A stretch of 64,000 nt of DNA, taken from Acanthopleura granulata. Its lineage: Eukaryota; Mollusca; Polyplacophora; Chitonida; Chitonidae. How positions within the stretch are numbered: position 1 is the stretch's first letter; each line of letters starts with the position of its first letter. Shown in pieces: positions 12,277 to 26,400 of this stretch. The stretch lies in assembly GCA_016165875.1 (NCBI GenBank), contig JABBOT010000005.1, positions 24,763,368 to 24,827,367 of the forward strand, in the 5' to 3' direction. The notes below the pieces were generated by a model. It saw only the letters and a list, made by a program, of their open reading frames with translations, made no database searches and was not told the DNA's origin. A program made the position numbers and the translations under genes.

Positions 12277-15189
12277 GTGGCATGATTCTGGGTGGTGGTT
12301 TGGTAAACGTGCACAGATTTGCGAAGATCAGAAGTATTACCCCCCCCCCCTTCTTAGATGTATACATGTATACTTTTCACAAGATGTTATTCCCATGTAC
12401 ATGTGCGTACTCACACATTTCTTGATTAGGAATTTTTTATTCAGTCATCTGGTGAGCTGAATGCAAATTTCTGGTAATACTGTTTTGCTTATTTTCAACT
12501 CGCATAAATGTGCAACTTCCCTTGCATTTCCTTTCATCATATGGTTCATTTGAGTGCTCGTTTCTGTTTCTCAGCGCTGTATGATACTGCTGTAGGTATT
12601 TTTAGCAGTTTTCAGAAATTGCTTGCCATTGTCCTCTGTGTTGCTCACTTAGCACATGAACATCATGTCCTGCCAAGAAAAGTAGCATAATTTTTCCTTT
12701 GAAATCCCACCTCGGGCAATAAGTGTGTTTTGAAAAGGAAAGCACAGGTTAGTATACAGAATGATGTAAGTGACCTCCTTGTCGCTCGTAACTTGTCAGG
12801 CAACATATGAACATGTGGTGCTTTAATTACGAACAGACTAAGTATATAAGAGTTTTATATACTTTTTATTTGGAATTTTTGTAATACTTGAAGCTTCGAT
12901 ACCCCTGCATATAGATGACACTTCGCCTCTGCTTTTACTTTTTTGTTTTTAAGCACACGTTTAACTTGTTTAGAACTGTTTCTTGTTTAACACTAAGTGA
13001 CATTGGAGCATACAAGTACATCATTTGTTGTGGCATGGTCATTTTTCAGAAATTGTTTGTTATGTCCTCTGTCTGCTTTTCAGATGTTATTAAGCCACTG
13101 TCCGAGTACCACATTGTTTATAAACACTCAGTGAAATGCCTTTCTAAGTACATGACATGTATTTCGCCTTGGTTAGCACATATCCCTCAGGAACTAATAT
13201 ATTGTCACAAGTGGGGTGAGGAAGCTTGTAGTTGTTGACCATTTTCTCATAATACCTAATGTTTGACCTTGAGCGGATAGTAAAATGTTTGACCTTGACC
13301 AGATGCTATAATGTTTGCATGACCTTGACCAGATGCTGTAATATTTGACCCTGACCAGATGCATCTGTATAATGTTCACTCTGTATCACTAAGATGATGA
13401 CATAATCATCTTCCGCTCCAAAGTCCACACACACCAAGCTGACCAGTTGTCAGTATGAGACCCCCTGACCTTTGGAATGGATGAAGGGATGAGAGACCCC
13501 AGCATGATGAACGTTAACATTGCTTGTGTATATAATAACCTGGGGGGTATAGTGTTCCACATTTCCTGTTGGCTCATCCTAGGTCTTAGGTAATCAATTC
13601 ACTAGAAAACCAAAGCTTTTGTGCTGAGATTCTGTAGATCTGCAGGCCCGGATTCCTGTCCTGGTGTTTGTGTGTGTAGGGGCTGGTCAGATTGACATTG
13701 TTGCCATATCAGGTAGGATGATTATCAGAACCCTATTTGTGTGTGAGATTCGTGCAGCTGCACTTGGTAATCCTCAGATCATCATTCTGTCATGTGGCTG
13801 TGACTTTACATCAGCGCTTAGATAAACTGTGCTTTTATTATGATAGTTGCATGTGTAATATTATCTTTATATTTATGAATAGGCCAGACATGTGCACCAC
13901 CTAAACTTTGTTATAGCTTGTATATAAATTGGTCAATTTCAAAAATTATTTTAAATTTCAGTAACAGTGACATGGTCAGTGTAGAGAAGTTCCTTGATGA
14001 CGTTTTCATATATATTTTTGGTTTGTTTTAGTGGTAGCATTTCATAAGAAAATTGTTCCCGTACATGTATGTCTTGACATGTTGAGAAAAACACTTTGTT
14101 ATTCAGTGGAGTGTTTACGAATATGGAGTGCTAGTGTTAACATATATGGAGTGTTCATGTATATAGCCCAAACATGAATAGTATTTATGCAACTGCATGC
14201 AGTTTTCCACATTTCCATATACTTCAACTAGACACATGTAAGTAGAAATGTATACATGTACATGAAGCTTATAGTGGCAGGATGTGATTTTTCATGACAC
14301 AGGGGTTATATTATTTGCTGTTGGGACCTCTTAAGAGGGCACTTAATGTTAAATATGTTACTGGCCTTTATTGGTTGTACATGTGTCAGCATACATGTAC
14401 AAGTTCTTATGATGTTTTTGGTGGCAATAGTTAGACAGCTTTGCATGTACAAATTACATGTGTAATGTACATGTATATGTACAGTACCCCTACATGCTCC
14501 TTACTGTACTGTTGCAGAAAGAAAATCCTGTGCGACATGGATTCCACCCAGTTGGTTCTTCCATAGATTTCCACTTGAGGCTGTATCATGCTGCCTCTCC
14601 TTACACCTTATACACCCTCAATACCCCTAACACTACAGACTCCCTGTACTGAGTGCCCTGGCTGTGTGGTTACTGCTCCCCTGACCTGGTCAACATTTGT
14701 CCCACAGACATTGTGGTGTCAAGTTTCTGGTACAGCTCAGCACCAGCAACCCCTGGCTGCTGACAGGAATTCAGGGTGAAGTGGACTGTACAGTATTAGC
14801 CAAATCCAAACTTGCCATAGATTCACTTGCAGGTGTATATTGCAGTGGTCATGTGGGTTATTCCACATGCCTATGAATGTGGGTATTAAACCCTAGCGTT
14901 ACGGAGGCTGACTGGACCAGGGGTCAGAGATTCTAAGCATGCTTATGGAACCAGAAGTAAGAATTTGAAAACTGGGCCCCATTGGTGTTGTACATGACAG
15001 TATGAGGGTTTATTGAGAGGGCAATGAAAGGTGACTTGGCCTATGGCCATGGTTGATCTAATACTGTGTGCACTATGTCCAGTAGCCTGCTCCATGCATG
15101 ACTGAATCGACTAGAACATGGCCATGTGGTTGGTATGTTAAAAGTAGGACATATAATACTAAAGTGATTGTAGATCAAATATCATATTA
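12277..15189. other. Inferred first intron, middle part, including a TGACCTTGA cluster
   Basis: Four TGACCTTGA-like words occur at 13264, 13290, 13320 and 13346, embedded in short diverged repeats of 26-30 bp. The rest contains no gene or repeat that I can identify. Confidence 0.5.
13264..13354. repeat. Short tandem repeat with nuclear-receptor-type half-sites
   Basis: The words TGACCTTGA (three copies) and TGACCCTGA (one) are spaced 26, 30 and 26 bp apart, the last three followed by CCAGATGC. The reverse complement TCAAGGTCA is the extended half-site of orphan nuclear receptors of the ERR and NR5A type. Function is not shown. Confidence 0.5.
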
Positions 15190-15436
15190 GTTTGGTTAGG
15201 TGGGTTAGACGGCTAGCCCAGAAGCCTCCCACCAATGCAGTCTGTGAGTTCAAGTTCAGCTCGTGCTGGCTTCCTTTCCGGCCGTACATGGGAAGGTCTG
15301 CCAGCAACCTGCTGATGTCTTGGGTTTCCCTTGGGCTCTGCCTGGTTTTCTCCCACCATACTGCTGGCCGTCATCGTGTAAGTGAAATATTCTTGAGTAT
15401 GGCGTAAAACGCCAATCAAATAATTAAATAAAAAAA
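15190..15436 (+). mobile_element. SINE family 1, near full-length copy
   Basis: It has a head remnant (GGTTAGGTGGGTTAGACGG), B-box region (GAGTTCAAGTTCAGCTCGTG), body, conserved 3' end and AAATAATTAAATAAA tail. Confidence 0.85.
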
Positions 15437-16844
15437 ATACCAACAAAAATTTATTTGGAGATGTTATATGTTAAACATATATAAAACTGGTCCACATGAG
15501 CCAAGCCTGCAATTAAACAGCACGGAAAGGACAAAGTAAAGGCACTAAATACGTGTAGTATGTTCACAGGCATTGTACTGGCACTGTTTGGTTGAGGACA
15601 AATTGTTACCATGAATACATAGATAGATTTTTTAAATTATTCAGCATTGTACATGTACATAACTTTGTAATAAAGTGGGTAGGTTACCAGTTATTTCCAG
15701 GATAAGACATGAGATGATGTGTGTGTACTTATTATTATGGTACCTGTTTCTGTAGTATGGATTTTTAAAATCATTGATCGAGTGTTTTAATTCTCGTTTT
15801 GAATACTGTCTGTAAATAATGAACAAGTCCTCTGTTCCCATCTAGGCTTAACAGAGCAGATATTCCTTTACATTTACACAATTTTTTTTTCTAATTTATA
15901 TTTTTAATTTTTGCAAACTTACTGGTGATTAATAGATGCATTCATTTATTTAATGAATAATATTTCTGCAGTAACATCTTTACTTTTATGAATGTATTAC
16001 ATGTATATGACCAGCTGTGTAATGTAAACTGATAAATAACCAATTTGATGCAGCATATAAATTGTCATAATTAAATTCAAAAAAGATTTAATTTACACAT
16101 TCAGCAGCAAGCAAAAGAATTAAACAGTACATAGCGTTAACAGTACATCCAAGCATGCATTGTAATATTACACAGGATAGCATGCATATGAATCATTGTT
16201 GACTGAGCACACACATGGTTGCCTGGGAGTTTGTTACGTGCATCTGCACACATGAACTGTAGGTCTTTTTTGTACATAGATTTACATTGAATTGCTTCTT
16301 CATGAAGGTAGAACGAACAGCTTTTGCCAGTGTGCTTCTGCATGCTGAATAAATTTGGAGTATTATGTTCGTGTGTGTGGGTATACATATGCTGCTAGAC
16401 TATACATGTATGTAATAGTTGTTGACAGATCTACTGGACCACCTGCAGGCCTGAGATGTAGATTCTCTCCTATTCAATTTCTACCAGGACATTTTCACAA
16501 TTTTGCCATTTCCATTTTTCTTCGTGCTTCGGTGACAAGCAGTGGATGGTGCTCTTTTGTGCAGTCGAGTTTAGCCTCCTCTAGCCTTCTACCAGTATGA
16601 TGTGTACACATGTATCTCACATGGAAAAGTAGGTAAAATTTTGCGATTGACTTTTCAAAGGCCAGTTATTCTGGACAAATGACTGGGCGTAAATGCATAT
16701 ACAAGTACATGTAATGTAGGTGAAACATTCTTGAAGCTGGCACTAAGCAGCAAAAAGCCTTTTTGTGGTTAGTGAAATAAACAGATGCTTATGATAATGT
16801 AAAAATACACAAATATACAGTATCTTTGTAATGGTTTGCATACA
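15437..16844. other. Intronic sequence, nothing identified
   Basis: AT-rich, with scattered ACATGTA words as elsewhere in the window. No gene or repeat recognised. Confidence 0.5.
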
Positions 16845-17072
16845 GTGACTGGAGGAGCCTTGCCCTCAGAGCAGCCGCTGTCAGTTCAAGTCCAGCTTTT
16901 GCTGGCTTCCTCTCCAGGCATATACGTAAGTGAAGGTCTGCCAGCAGCCTGCAGATGGGTGTGGGTTTCTCACGAGTTCTGCCTGGTTTCATCTCATCAT
17001 AATGCTGGTCAGTGACGAATAAGTGAAATATTCTGGATGATAGCATAAAACACAAATCATTTAAATCCAATG
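16845..17072 (+). mobile_element. SINE family 1, diverged copy
   Basis: The B-box region (CAGTTCAAGTCCAGCTTTTG), body and a degenerate 3' end (AAGTGAAATATTCTGGATGA) are visible. The tail is eroded. Confidence 0.8.
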
Positions 17073-18149
17073 TTTTGCTGTGGAAACAGGCAGGTACATG
17101 TACAAACCTTTGAGTGGCTTTGCCCTCTTTTACAATAATCTGGGTTAATACTATTAACCTTAAAGACATGCACAAGGGTATGAAGCTTGTTATTGTGGTG
17201 GTGGTGGTGTGTTACTCACCTCCTTAAATATGTGATGAAGGCATGACGTGCATGTGACAGTTTATGTACATTTGCATGGCAGTGATCCAGAACATGTTGT
17301 TTTGCAAGGCACATTTTGTTATCAAAAAGTTTTCACGCTATGGAATGTGTTTGGAATCTTTGTGTGCTCCTCTCAACAACATGCTCTATAACAAAACAAC
17401 AGACAAATCTTGACTACTTCAGATTGAATCTAAATATGTACATGTATATAAGGTAATGTGTCAAAAAAGGTGACTTGAGTTCTGTTTATAGTCATACATG
17501 TGTATGAGAAATGGGAACCTGGTTAATTGTTTTCATTTACAAATTATAATGTTTTGTATGTTCTGGATTTTTTTCTGTAAATGAGCATAGTTTTGTCATT
17601 GATTTAGAATATCCATGTACAGAGAGTTTCATTGTTATGCATGGACCTATAAATTCAGTGTTCTAGTATTCCAATGAATTAAGGTTCATCTTAGGTGATC
17701 AAGTGACCTTTGGATTTGGCCGACATCAGCCCACATGGATTAGCCTTTCTGGTCAAGCCTTGGAGCTCTTGTCAGTGGTCATGCGGTCAGACCTTGCAAA
17801 ACATGTGCTCCATATAAAGTTTCCATTGGGGATCAACTGGTCAGTTGATAAAGACGTGTCAAAGGTTTGTGCAGATCTAAAGTTTACTTGGTAGTGTTTG
17901 GATTACAGTCTGAACAAGTTGAGAATAATATTAGGTGTCCATGTGTGCAGGCTGTATATTGTTACAAGCAGTCACAAGTTGTGTAAGTACACTTGTATTT
18001 ACAGTTTTACTGATGTGGCAAGCTTCATGTACACATTACATGGGTTAAGCAATGCCTTGTCAACTTTCTGCATTCATGATTGCATGTATTGTTTGTTCAA
18101 ATTGCATGTTTGTTCTGAAGGCATTTCTTTATTCCTTTATTCGTGTATG
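17073..18149. other. Intronic sequence, nothing identified
   Basis: No gene or repeat recognised. Confidence 0.5.
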
Positions 18150-18335
18150 TATTGGTTTATTTATTTGATTGGTGTTTTACACCATACTCCAAAATATTTC
18201 AATTATAAATACGATGGTGGGATGGTGGGAGGAAGCCGAGCAGAGCCTGTGGTGGGGAGACCCATGTTGGTTGATCACGAGCCTGCTATAGGTTGTATTA
18301 GACCAGCAGGTTAACCATTAGGCCACAGAGGCCCC
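18150..18335 (-). mobile_element. SINE family 1, internally deleted copy
   Basis: On the minus strand it has a clear tRNA-like head (GGGGCCTCTGTGGCCTAATG, GTTAACC) and a clear 3' end with tail, but the body between them is shortened and altered. Confidence 0.75.
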
Positions 18336-18790
18336 TATTCCTTTATGCTCATGTGGCTGTATGACTTTGGACAGAGATGTACTGTACATGTGTGTATGTG
18401 GTCTGGAACACTATGTTAATGGAGCAGTTTCTTTGGCTTTATTATTGGGTTCGTGTATGTCTCAAGGTTGTATCTAGTATCATTCCATGATTTCCAACTC
18501 AGTTGTGGCAATTTTCAGTTTTTGGAAAAAGGCCTGTGAGCCAGCCCTGTGCAAGACACGTTATATGTATGCATGCCAGATGTGTTTTTAGAAATATATA
18601 CAGGATATATATTTTGTATGAATGTTTAGTTAACTGAAATCCAGTCCTATTTAAACTGGTTCATTCATTTATGTCAAGTGCATTGAATTTTCCTCAATTG
18701 ACCCATATCAATGGCATATGATACCATACTCACTTTGTCCAGTATAATTATCTAGGCTTTCTTCATTTGTGTAGCTGGTCCTTCAGTTTA

Positions 18791-19182
18791 AGCAAAAACA
18801 AACTGACCCTTAGATTTATTTCAATATATAGCATTTACATATAGTTTAAACCACTGTTAGATGACTGATTATTTGAACATGAAAAAAGAAAGCAAAAACA
18901 AATTGACCCTTATATTTATTTCAATATATAGCATTTACATATAGTTTAAACCACTGTTAGATGACTGATTATTTGAACATGAAAAAAGAAAGCAAAAACA
19001 AACTGACCCTTATATTTATTTCAATATATAGCATTTACATATAGTTTAAACCACTGTTAGATGACTGATTATTTGAACATGAAAAAAGAAAGCAAAAACA
19101 AACTGACCCTTAGATTTATTTCAATATATAGCATTTATATATAGTTCAAACCACTGTTAGGTGACTGATTATTTGAACATGA
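18791..19182. repeat. 100-bp tandem repeat, about 3.9 copies
   Basis: Copies start at exactly 18791, 18891, 18991 and 19091, each with AGCAAAAACAAACTGACCCT. The first three units are nearly identical; the last differs at a few positions and lacks the end of the unit. It lies about 1.1 kb upstream of the first coding exon. Confidence 0.95.
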
Positions 19183-20257
19183 TATGCATATACATGTAGG
19201 TGCATTCCTGCATGGCAAATGTTGATAAATGACAGGACGGTTAGACCAGTGCACGCTTGCAAGCCAGTCCGAAATTCCACTGGCCTCTGTCAAGCAGACT
19301 AGTGTTAATATTGAGCCCTGGGAATTTTTCTACTGTGACGAGCTCACAGTTCACTGGCAGGTATTGGCCCATGCTTATTGATTGCCAAAGTGATCAAGGT
19401 AGTCGAAAATGACTTCAGGTTGTTTTTCTGGGTTAAATGTAACAAATGACATAAAAAGTCAAGAGAGAAAAAAAATTTCAGTAACATTGTGAATAAAACC
19501 TCTCCGTGATAGACAGTTCCTACACAATTACACGCAAACATGCACGGTGGTTTCTGTGAGATGAACGTGCACACGAATGTTAGGTGGAGACAACTCTTGT
19601 GGCAAAAGTTAAATGTGTTATTTGCTTGTATACTTGTACTTGAGAATGGTAAGGGTGCAGTGGACTCAGCTGACACTGTGTGGTGTCACTGGTGTGATCA
19701 CCTCATGGAAACAACACGCTGATTGAGTGCTCTGATAATACTGGATCAATGACCATTAACACACTTGAAATATCTCCGATTTGATTGCAAAACTGATAAA
19801 ACATATATGAGTGCAGACAGACGTCACGGAGAGAAGAATGAAAACTCATATTGTGCGCATTGCAAATTTATGTTACGTATCTGTAGGCATACTGATCTTT
19901 GCAGGGCACAACTTGGCATTCGGTCCATTAGCTGGTGTGATTTAGGTCTGAATATGTTTACAGTTTTCATACTGAAGTGTGAGCTACACGTGTATGTGTG
20001 ACAAAATGAGCATGCATTTGCTCTATACACATTCTTGTAACTAAATATTTATTTTAGTTTCATGTCAAGGTGTTTTGCAATAGCCATGGTGATTAGGAAA
20101 ATATTATTAGCTCTGTTATTTCTGGGTAAAGTAATCACAGTTACGGGTAGAGTAATTGCAGGCAATTAACGTAACTGTTAGTGTATTTCAGTTTATCGAA
20201 CATGTGCAGTATTTTAGGTATGTTATTACTGATGCGTCATCTTTTTACTGTTGACAG
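19183..20257. other. Sequence upstream of the first coding exon
   Basis: No gene or known repeat. It ends at the acceptor TTTTTACTGTTGACAG, which is the likely 3' end of the first intron. Confidence 0.5.
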
Positions 20258-20299
20258 ATTGATTATAACTAGTCAAAGGAACACTGCTAACTCCTCACA

Positions 20300-20421
20300 A
20301 TGACAGACGTAGTGCACCCAGTTGATGATAACAGAAACATTCACAAAAATGGCCTGATTACTTCAGAGAAAGATGTGAACATTCAGCTAAATGGAGAATA
20401 TGGGAGTCCTCATAATGGGAG
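20300..20421 (+). CDS. ACSBG2: ACSBG2-like coding exon 1 (N-terminal extension, residues 1-40)
   Basis: The ATG at 20300 has A at -3 and opens a reading frame of 40 codons plus 2 nt. It ends at a strong donor (AG|GTAAGC at 20421/20422). The upstream sequence has an acceptor ending CAG at 20257, so the full exon is probably 20258-20421 with a 42-nt untranslated part. The encoded peptide is polar, has no recognisable domain, and lies in the part of the family that varies most. Support comes from splice signals and phase continuity with exons 2 and 3, not from homology. Confidence 0.6.
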
Positions 20422-23400
20422 GTAAGCTTGTCTGATATCTTGTACAAGGGTATACACTTCCTGTTTTTCTGGAAATAAATTTGAGCTTTCATGTATGTAT
20501 AAAGGACAGAGTTAAATGCTTGTGCTAGATATATGCAATGAGCTAAGCGACAGTTTTACTTCGCATGTTAATTGATGTTATATGTATCATTGTGATAAGA
20601 GTTCTGCATTGTTTGGCATTACAAGCATTATGATATAACTAATGCTCAAACTGGTAAGCAGTGCACATGTGTAAATGCCTCATGTTAGAATTGGTCGTAG
20701 TGTGTACTCACACTGGATGTACATGTACAGTGTATGTACACATTGAGTATATGGGGAAAAAACATTACAGATATGCAGGTTTCATGATCTAACAGCATTT
20801 TTCCTAGATGTCCCTTGTGTTGTTAATCCAGGGGGTTTTGTAGCGGAAAATTGAGTTTCAGACACTTTTTTTATTGAGTTTTCATGAAATATATTGAGTT
20901 CTTGATACATTGGTGACATAAAAATGTTGAGTTTTCTGATTTTTTCAAATTGAGTTTCTGAAAAGAAATTGGCTGGGAAAACCGTTGAGTTAGTGGTATG
21001 TATTTGTATTTCTGTGGCAAAATTTTAAAGGTATTTGTAGTTTGCAAGTGTCACTGAATACTGTTAATAAGAGTACATCTATTATAATTTGAGTTGACAA
21101 TCTTCATTGTCATACATGTATGCACAAGTACATGTAAATATGCCTCTGAGCATGTACATGTATGATAATGATGTTTGGCTTACAGGCTACCTCAGCCACA
21201 AGGTATGCAGAGCTTGACGTGAACATTAAGAACAAGGCCCCATTGTTGTTACAGATCTGTGACACAACCCCTGTTAAGTAACGGCACCTCCAAGTCGTGC
21301 CATCACACCAAGGGCACCGAAGATCCTTGGGTGCACTCGGAGGATCTGAAAGCACCAGCTACAGGTAAGTAGTAAGTGTGCATAGTACTGTTCGCTAGTA
21401 TTCACAGAATGACTCTGTTTATGCTTGCAGTTACCAAGTTAAATACATTATATGTGCAAAGAAGCGTCTCTGTACAGATGTGAATAAATCAATGCTTGTC
21501 GATCCAGTTCACTGTTTGACATGGCAAGCCAGGAAATAAGCTGTGCAGGGATAAGGACAGTGTCTTGCACACAGTAGTATTTAGGCACAGACTAACTGGT
21601 ACAGGACAAAAATTCTCAAGTAAATAGCATTTTGACTTTTGTTATGTGGGTTGCTGGAAAATTTGCCACCCATGACAAGCACCAATTTAAAACTTAATTC
21701 CAGGCTTGCATGGTGTGATGCATTGCTGCAATCAGGTTTCTAGTTCAGGGAGTATATAACAATGCTGCTTTGTGCGTGGTTCAATGATTGTGCCTGGATA
21801 TTGACCTGAAATGCTAACAGCTTATAATAATCAATGGCTGTACGATTTGGGTCGGTATGGACCTCAGGGCTCTACTTACAGAAGTGTCCATGTGTTGGTG
21901 TCAACTACATTGGATGATTCGTGCATGTACAGAGTTTGAAAATTGCCAGTTGTGTTTACGGATGCCAGTTGTAGGTGTATGATGATGACTCGATGTACAC
22001 AGGTCTGTACATGTGTATGCATCTGTGACGCCCACATACATCGTACTGGGTTACAGCTCCCTCGAGCCATTGTAATCAGTAAAACAAAAATCACCCACAG
22101 TAAACAAGGTTTGCCTGCACTTGTATACTGATACATGTATATATATTTGTGTGTCGCTGGCTGTTTGGTATAATGTTGTTATAGTAAAAACAAAAGCTGT
22201 TATAAATGTAGATCCAAAATTTATTTTGACTCCTTCACCTGAGAAAACTGTAAGCAGATTTTCTTTAAAAGTTATTTTTGAATGAACGGCACATCTATTA
22301 AATGCAAAGTTCGAATAGCAGGTTGTTCTGTACATGTGTGAAGGATAGAATGCTTTTAAGTTTGTTTTACCTTTTGTAAGGTAGAAATGAAGTCCATAAC
22401 CTGGCATATTGATTGACTATATTTCAAGCACAATTTGCGAGGAGAATTAAGGGGAATAACTCTTGTAGATCTGTTTATTCATTAGACCACCAGCATGTTT
22501 ATCATAATACATCAGTAACATATTTGGTGCCCTAGTTTATTGAAGTAAGGTACATGTACATTCCTATGTCTCCTATCCTGTTTATCTGTTTTCCGTAACC
22601 ACCCTCTCCCCCCACCCCTTCCCTCTTAGAAACATTCCCAACTCCATGACTGAGTTCATAGAACATTTTTAAAGGAAGCCGTACATGTATTCAGTTGTTG
22701 TAAACTACTTGGTCAGCTAAGTAAGATTAATTTTATAAACAAGTTATTTAATTGTTTCATGAATTACTTCTATTTTATTACCATTTGAGCTTGTGATTTT
22801 TTTTTTTATTCTAAATCCACATACATGATTAGAATGGTGGGAGAACGATTTTTGAGTACATTTATGTTTACATATCAGTATGATTGAAATTTACTGTTCA
22901 ATCCCTCCCACCACCACTGCTCCTCTACACCCCAACAACCCGACTACACACCTCAAAAGAAAAAAAAAAAGAAAAAAAAGTTACTTTAAAGAGTCACAGC
23001 TGCTCTATAACAATGTTTTTTGTAAAAGAGAAAAAAAAAATTCTATCTGGTTATTTTGCATGGGTGTTTGTGCACAAAGCGTGAAAAACACCATTCAGGT
23101 GGGTGCAAGGCTACAACTGCTATATGTATTGATTTTTATGGTTCACGTCAGTACTGTAGTGAGAGATACAAGGTGCACATAGCCTTGGTCCACATTGGCA
23201 GCAGTTTGCTCTGAACCCGTCTCTATGTAAATGGTACTCCAGTTCTAATTCTGAATCAAGGCTGCTCCAGGTTCTGACCTTAAGACCCTGTGACCTTTGA
23301 CCATGTGAGGTCATCATGAAATGTTGGCCTGTAATACTAACCTATTCACCTGAATTAAACATGGTCCCATTGCCAGAGTGAGTGACATGCAATCTCAGTC

Positions 23401-26400
23401 GATGACATACACATACACCTGTCTGTTCAATGCTTTGTGCCACGGAATCCTACAGGAGACTGAATTGAATTTCTTCAAAATTGGAACAGTTGTAGTCTGC
23501 TTTGACCTACATCACTGCTTAAGGCTGCGCAAGACCATAAAGGCTCACATGCATTTATCCCAGATCTGTGCAGCTTTCCAGCTAAAAATGATCAATGTAT
23601 GTACTTGTATTATTCAGGATGTGTAATATTATATGTACATGTATACATCACTTATCTAAAGATCAGATATACAGACTTGTACAGTGTATATAGCAATATA
23701 ATATCCTGTAAAACATAAGTAGGTGTAGTGTAATTCTGAGAATGAATTTTTGTATTTGATATCTCAGCATTGTATTATGCAATCATCAGAAATTACTCCT
23801 GATTACATAATAACATGCTGAAAAAATCATGTACAGAATGATTTCATTTTTGGGATTAACAGTACTAGAATTTTACATAATATGATTTGCAGCACTTAAC
23901 TAACTGAAAACCGTTACATTTTTGAAAATTAAGTTCCAAGGTTTCACTGTGTTTGACAATATACATGTGCATATAGTTGACCCATTTGATGTGTCAAAAG
24001 GAAGTTCCAGGTAGTGACAGACAAAAGAGAATACAGCAAAACTGGGACTATGTACAATGATTATATGCACAGGGTCAGACCTTTGGTGCTCTGTCATTGA
24101 ACCTGGCAAATTCATACACATACATGTGCGTTTTGATTTGAAAACGTAATCTTTTTGATTGACAGTTTATAGCAAACCTTTCTCTGATACATTCTGTGCA
24201 GAAGAAGTACATGTATGAACTATTTTTATTTTTTTATTAAAGCTCATTATTAAGGCAGTGTTCATTAAAAAGGTTAAAAAATTCTCTCTTGAATGCAAAA
24301 ACCAGTTTGAATTTGTATGAATTCGTCGCTGAATTATCGTTCTTTGAAGTGTGGAGTATTTTGATGCCAACTGGGGATCTGAAGGTGTCCGTGCCTGTAA
24401 GTTTATGATAGAATGACCAGCCAGAGAGCTAGGAGATACCAGCTGATATAAAAGCTGTCACTTAAATCTTTTGAGTCTTCCAACATGAGGACAGGACACT
24501 ATATTTTCAGATCATTGTGCTGTGGCAGGAGTAGGTTTCTTGATCATTTCATATTATAAATGTACATATATATGTACATAAGTTACAAACAGAATCCCAG
24601 CAGCTTACTACAGTCTCAGTTGACAAGTGTTCTGCGCTTGGAAGAATCACGCCATGGCCCAGACAGTGGCTGTGTTTCACACTAGGCGATGGAGCACGGT
24701 GAAATGTCAGTTTCCTTTGTCATAGTAGCCATTAGAAAAAAGTACTTTGCCAACATAAACAGAATATTGTCCAACCTTTCTGGCAAACTTAACTTAGAAT
24801 ATGCACTGTCTTTCTCTCTAAAGAGAAGTTCATATAGTACAAGGACCCTATGTGTCATCTGTGCAGTGACGATGAGACAGCCCGAGTCAACAGCTTATTC
24901 ATATATCACGGTTTACATGTAAGTAATGATCCCAAAGTAAAGTGAGAAAAGGGCCAATCTTTACAATTCTGACTTACCTCAAATGCCATTGTTTAGTGCA
25001 TGTACTTCATCTGTGGTTACCTGTTCACTTGTGAAAATGGGTGTGTCTAAAACGAGTGCGCTCAACAATGGCTCCCTCTACACAGTGACCATAAATTACA
25101 TGTAAAGAGCTGTCCTCACACCTAATGCCTAAACTTACTCCAACTTGTCTAGTTGATCAAGGGGTTCACTGGTTACACAGGTAGACTCGGCAATGTTTGA
25201 CACGTCAGTGTTATTTTTACATTATTCTCAAGGCCTGAGTATGTTGATGGCAATAATTTTTCTTTATCTTTCTGAACTAAATCAAGCCTGCAAATATATC
25301 TGTCAGGGATAGCGACGCCGAGGTTCAAGCCAGTAGGGCCTGGATGTGCATGTGTTGCATTTCTTTCATTACATTGGCACATATACAGTAGATGTGCAGC
25401 ACTTGGCGCTCAGAGATTTTCAGGTTTACATCTGGAACAGTTTTCATTCACTTTACCTGCAAATATGGGGCGAATTCTGCTTTTTCGCAGTTCTGTTGCA
25501 GTTAGCATCGCAGGAAAGAAATAAGACCAGGTTCACGATCAGGAGGTCAGACTATGTAGGGTGTCATGCTTTCAGTATTCGTACATTCATCCTAAGCATG
25601 AATGCAGTGTAGATGCATTATATATCATATAGACGTAGATGTGCCAAACATGGTAAATCGGCCTTTTGTCAAATCTTGAAGCCCTGTAGATCCTTCATTA
25701 TTTTAAGATAGCTCACATACCGTAAATGTATAGCAATTTCCACTTAGCGATCTTGAGCTTTACAGCTTTAACAGTTTTCCGTCACATCACATACAGATGT
25801 GGGGGAAATTGGGCTTTTTTGCATTTTGATCGCAACTTGCAACAAAAATATGCATCGTAGGAAAGAAATAAGATCAGATTCATGATAAGAACGTAAAACT
25901 ACTTAGGTAGCATGTTTAGAATACTTAAATTCAAATTTTTGTTTTGACATAACATAACTTCTGGCTCCTGTTATATACTGACACATTGCATGTTTCCAAC
26001 AAATAATGCAAAGGCAACAGTTGATACATATGCAAAATTTCAGGGCAATTGGACTTGGAGTTTTAAAGAAAATGTTTCTCAAAAGTTCTCCTATCAACCA
26101 AATATGGTGGCTAGGTCACGGGACCTATCACACCTAAACTTTTACTCGCGAAAGACAGTCAGTCCTCAGGCCTACTACCTACCTAAATTTCGCGCATTTC
26201 TGCCTTGCCGTTTTAGCTGCAGAAGTTTTTAAATTTTGAAACTTGCAAAAATGGTGATTTTTTGATATGTACTACTTTCAGTGTGTTGACGTCATTTCTG
26301 GTTAAGTAAAATTTGTCTCCATACCTTGGGATGATGTTAGGCCTTCAGACTGCACGTCTGGCTTCATTGGTTATGGAGATATAACCACTTCCAGTTTTGA

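Noticed and set aside
18791..19182. Possible CRISPR-like array
   Set aside because: Units are directly adjacent 100-bp repeats without unique spacers, in a eukaryotic genome.
21187..21254. Earlier acceptor for exon 2 at 21186
   Set aside because: In the phase set by exon 1 it meets a TGA before reaching the next donor.
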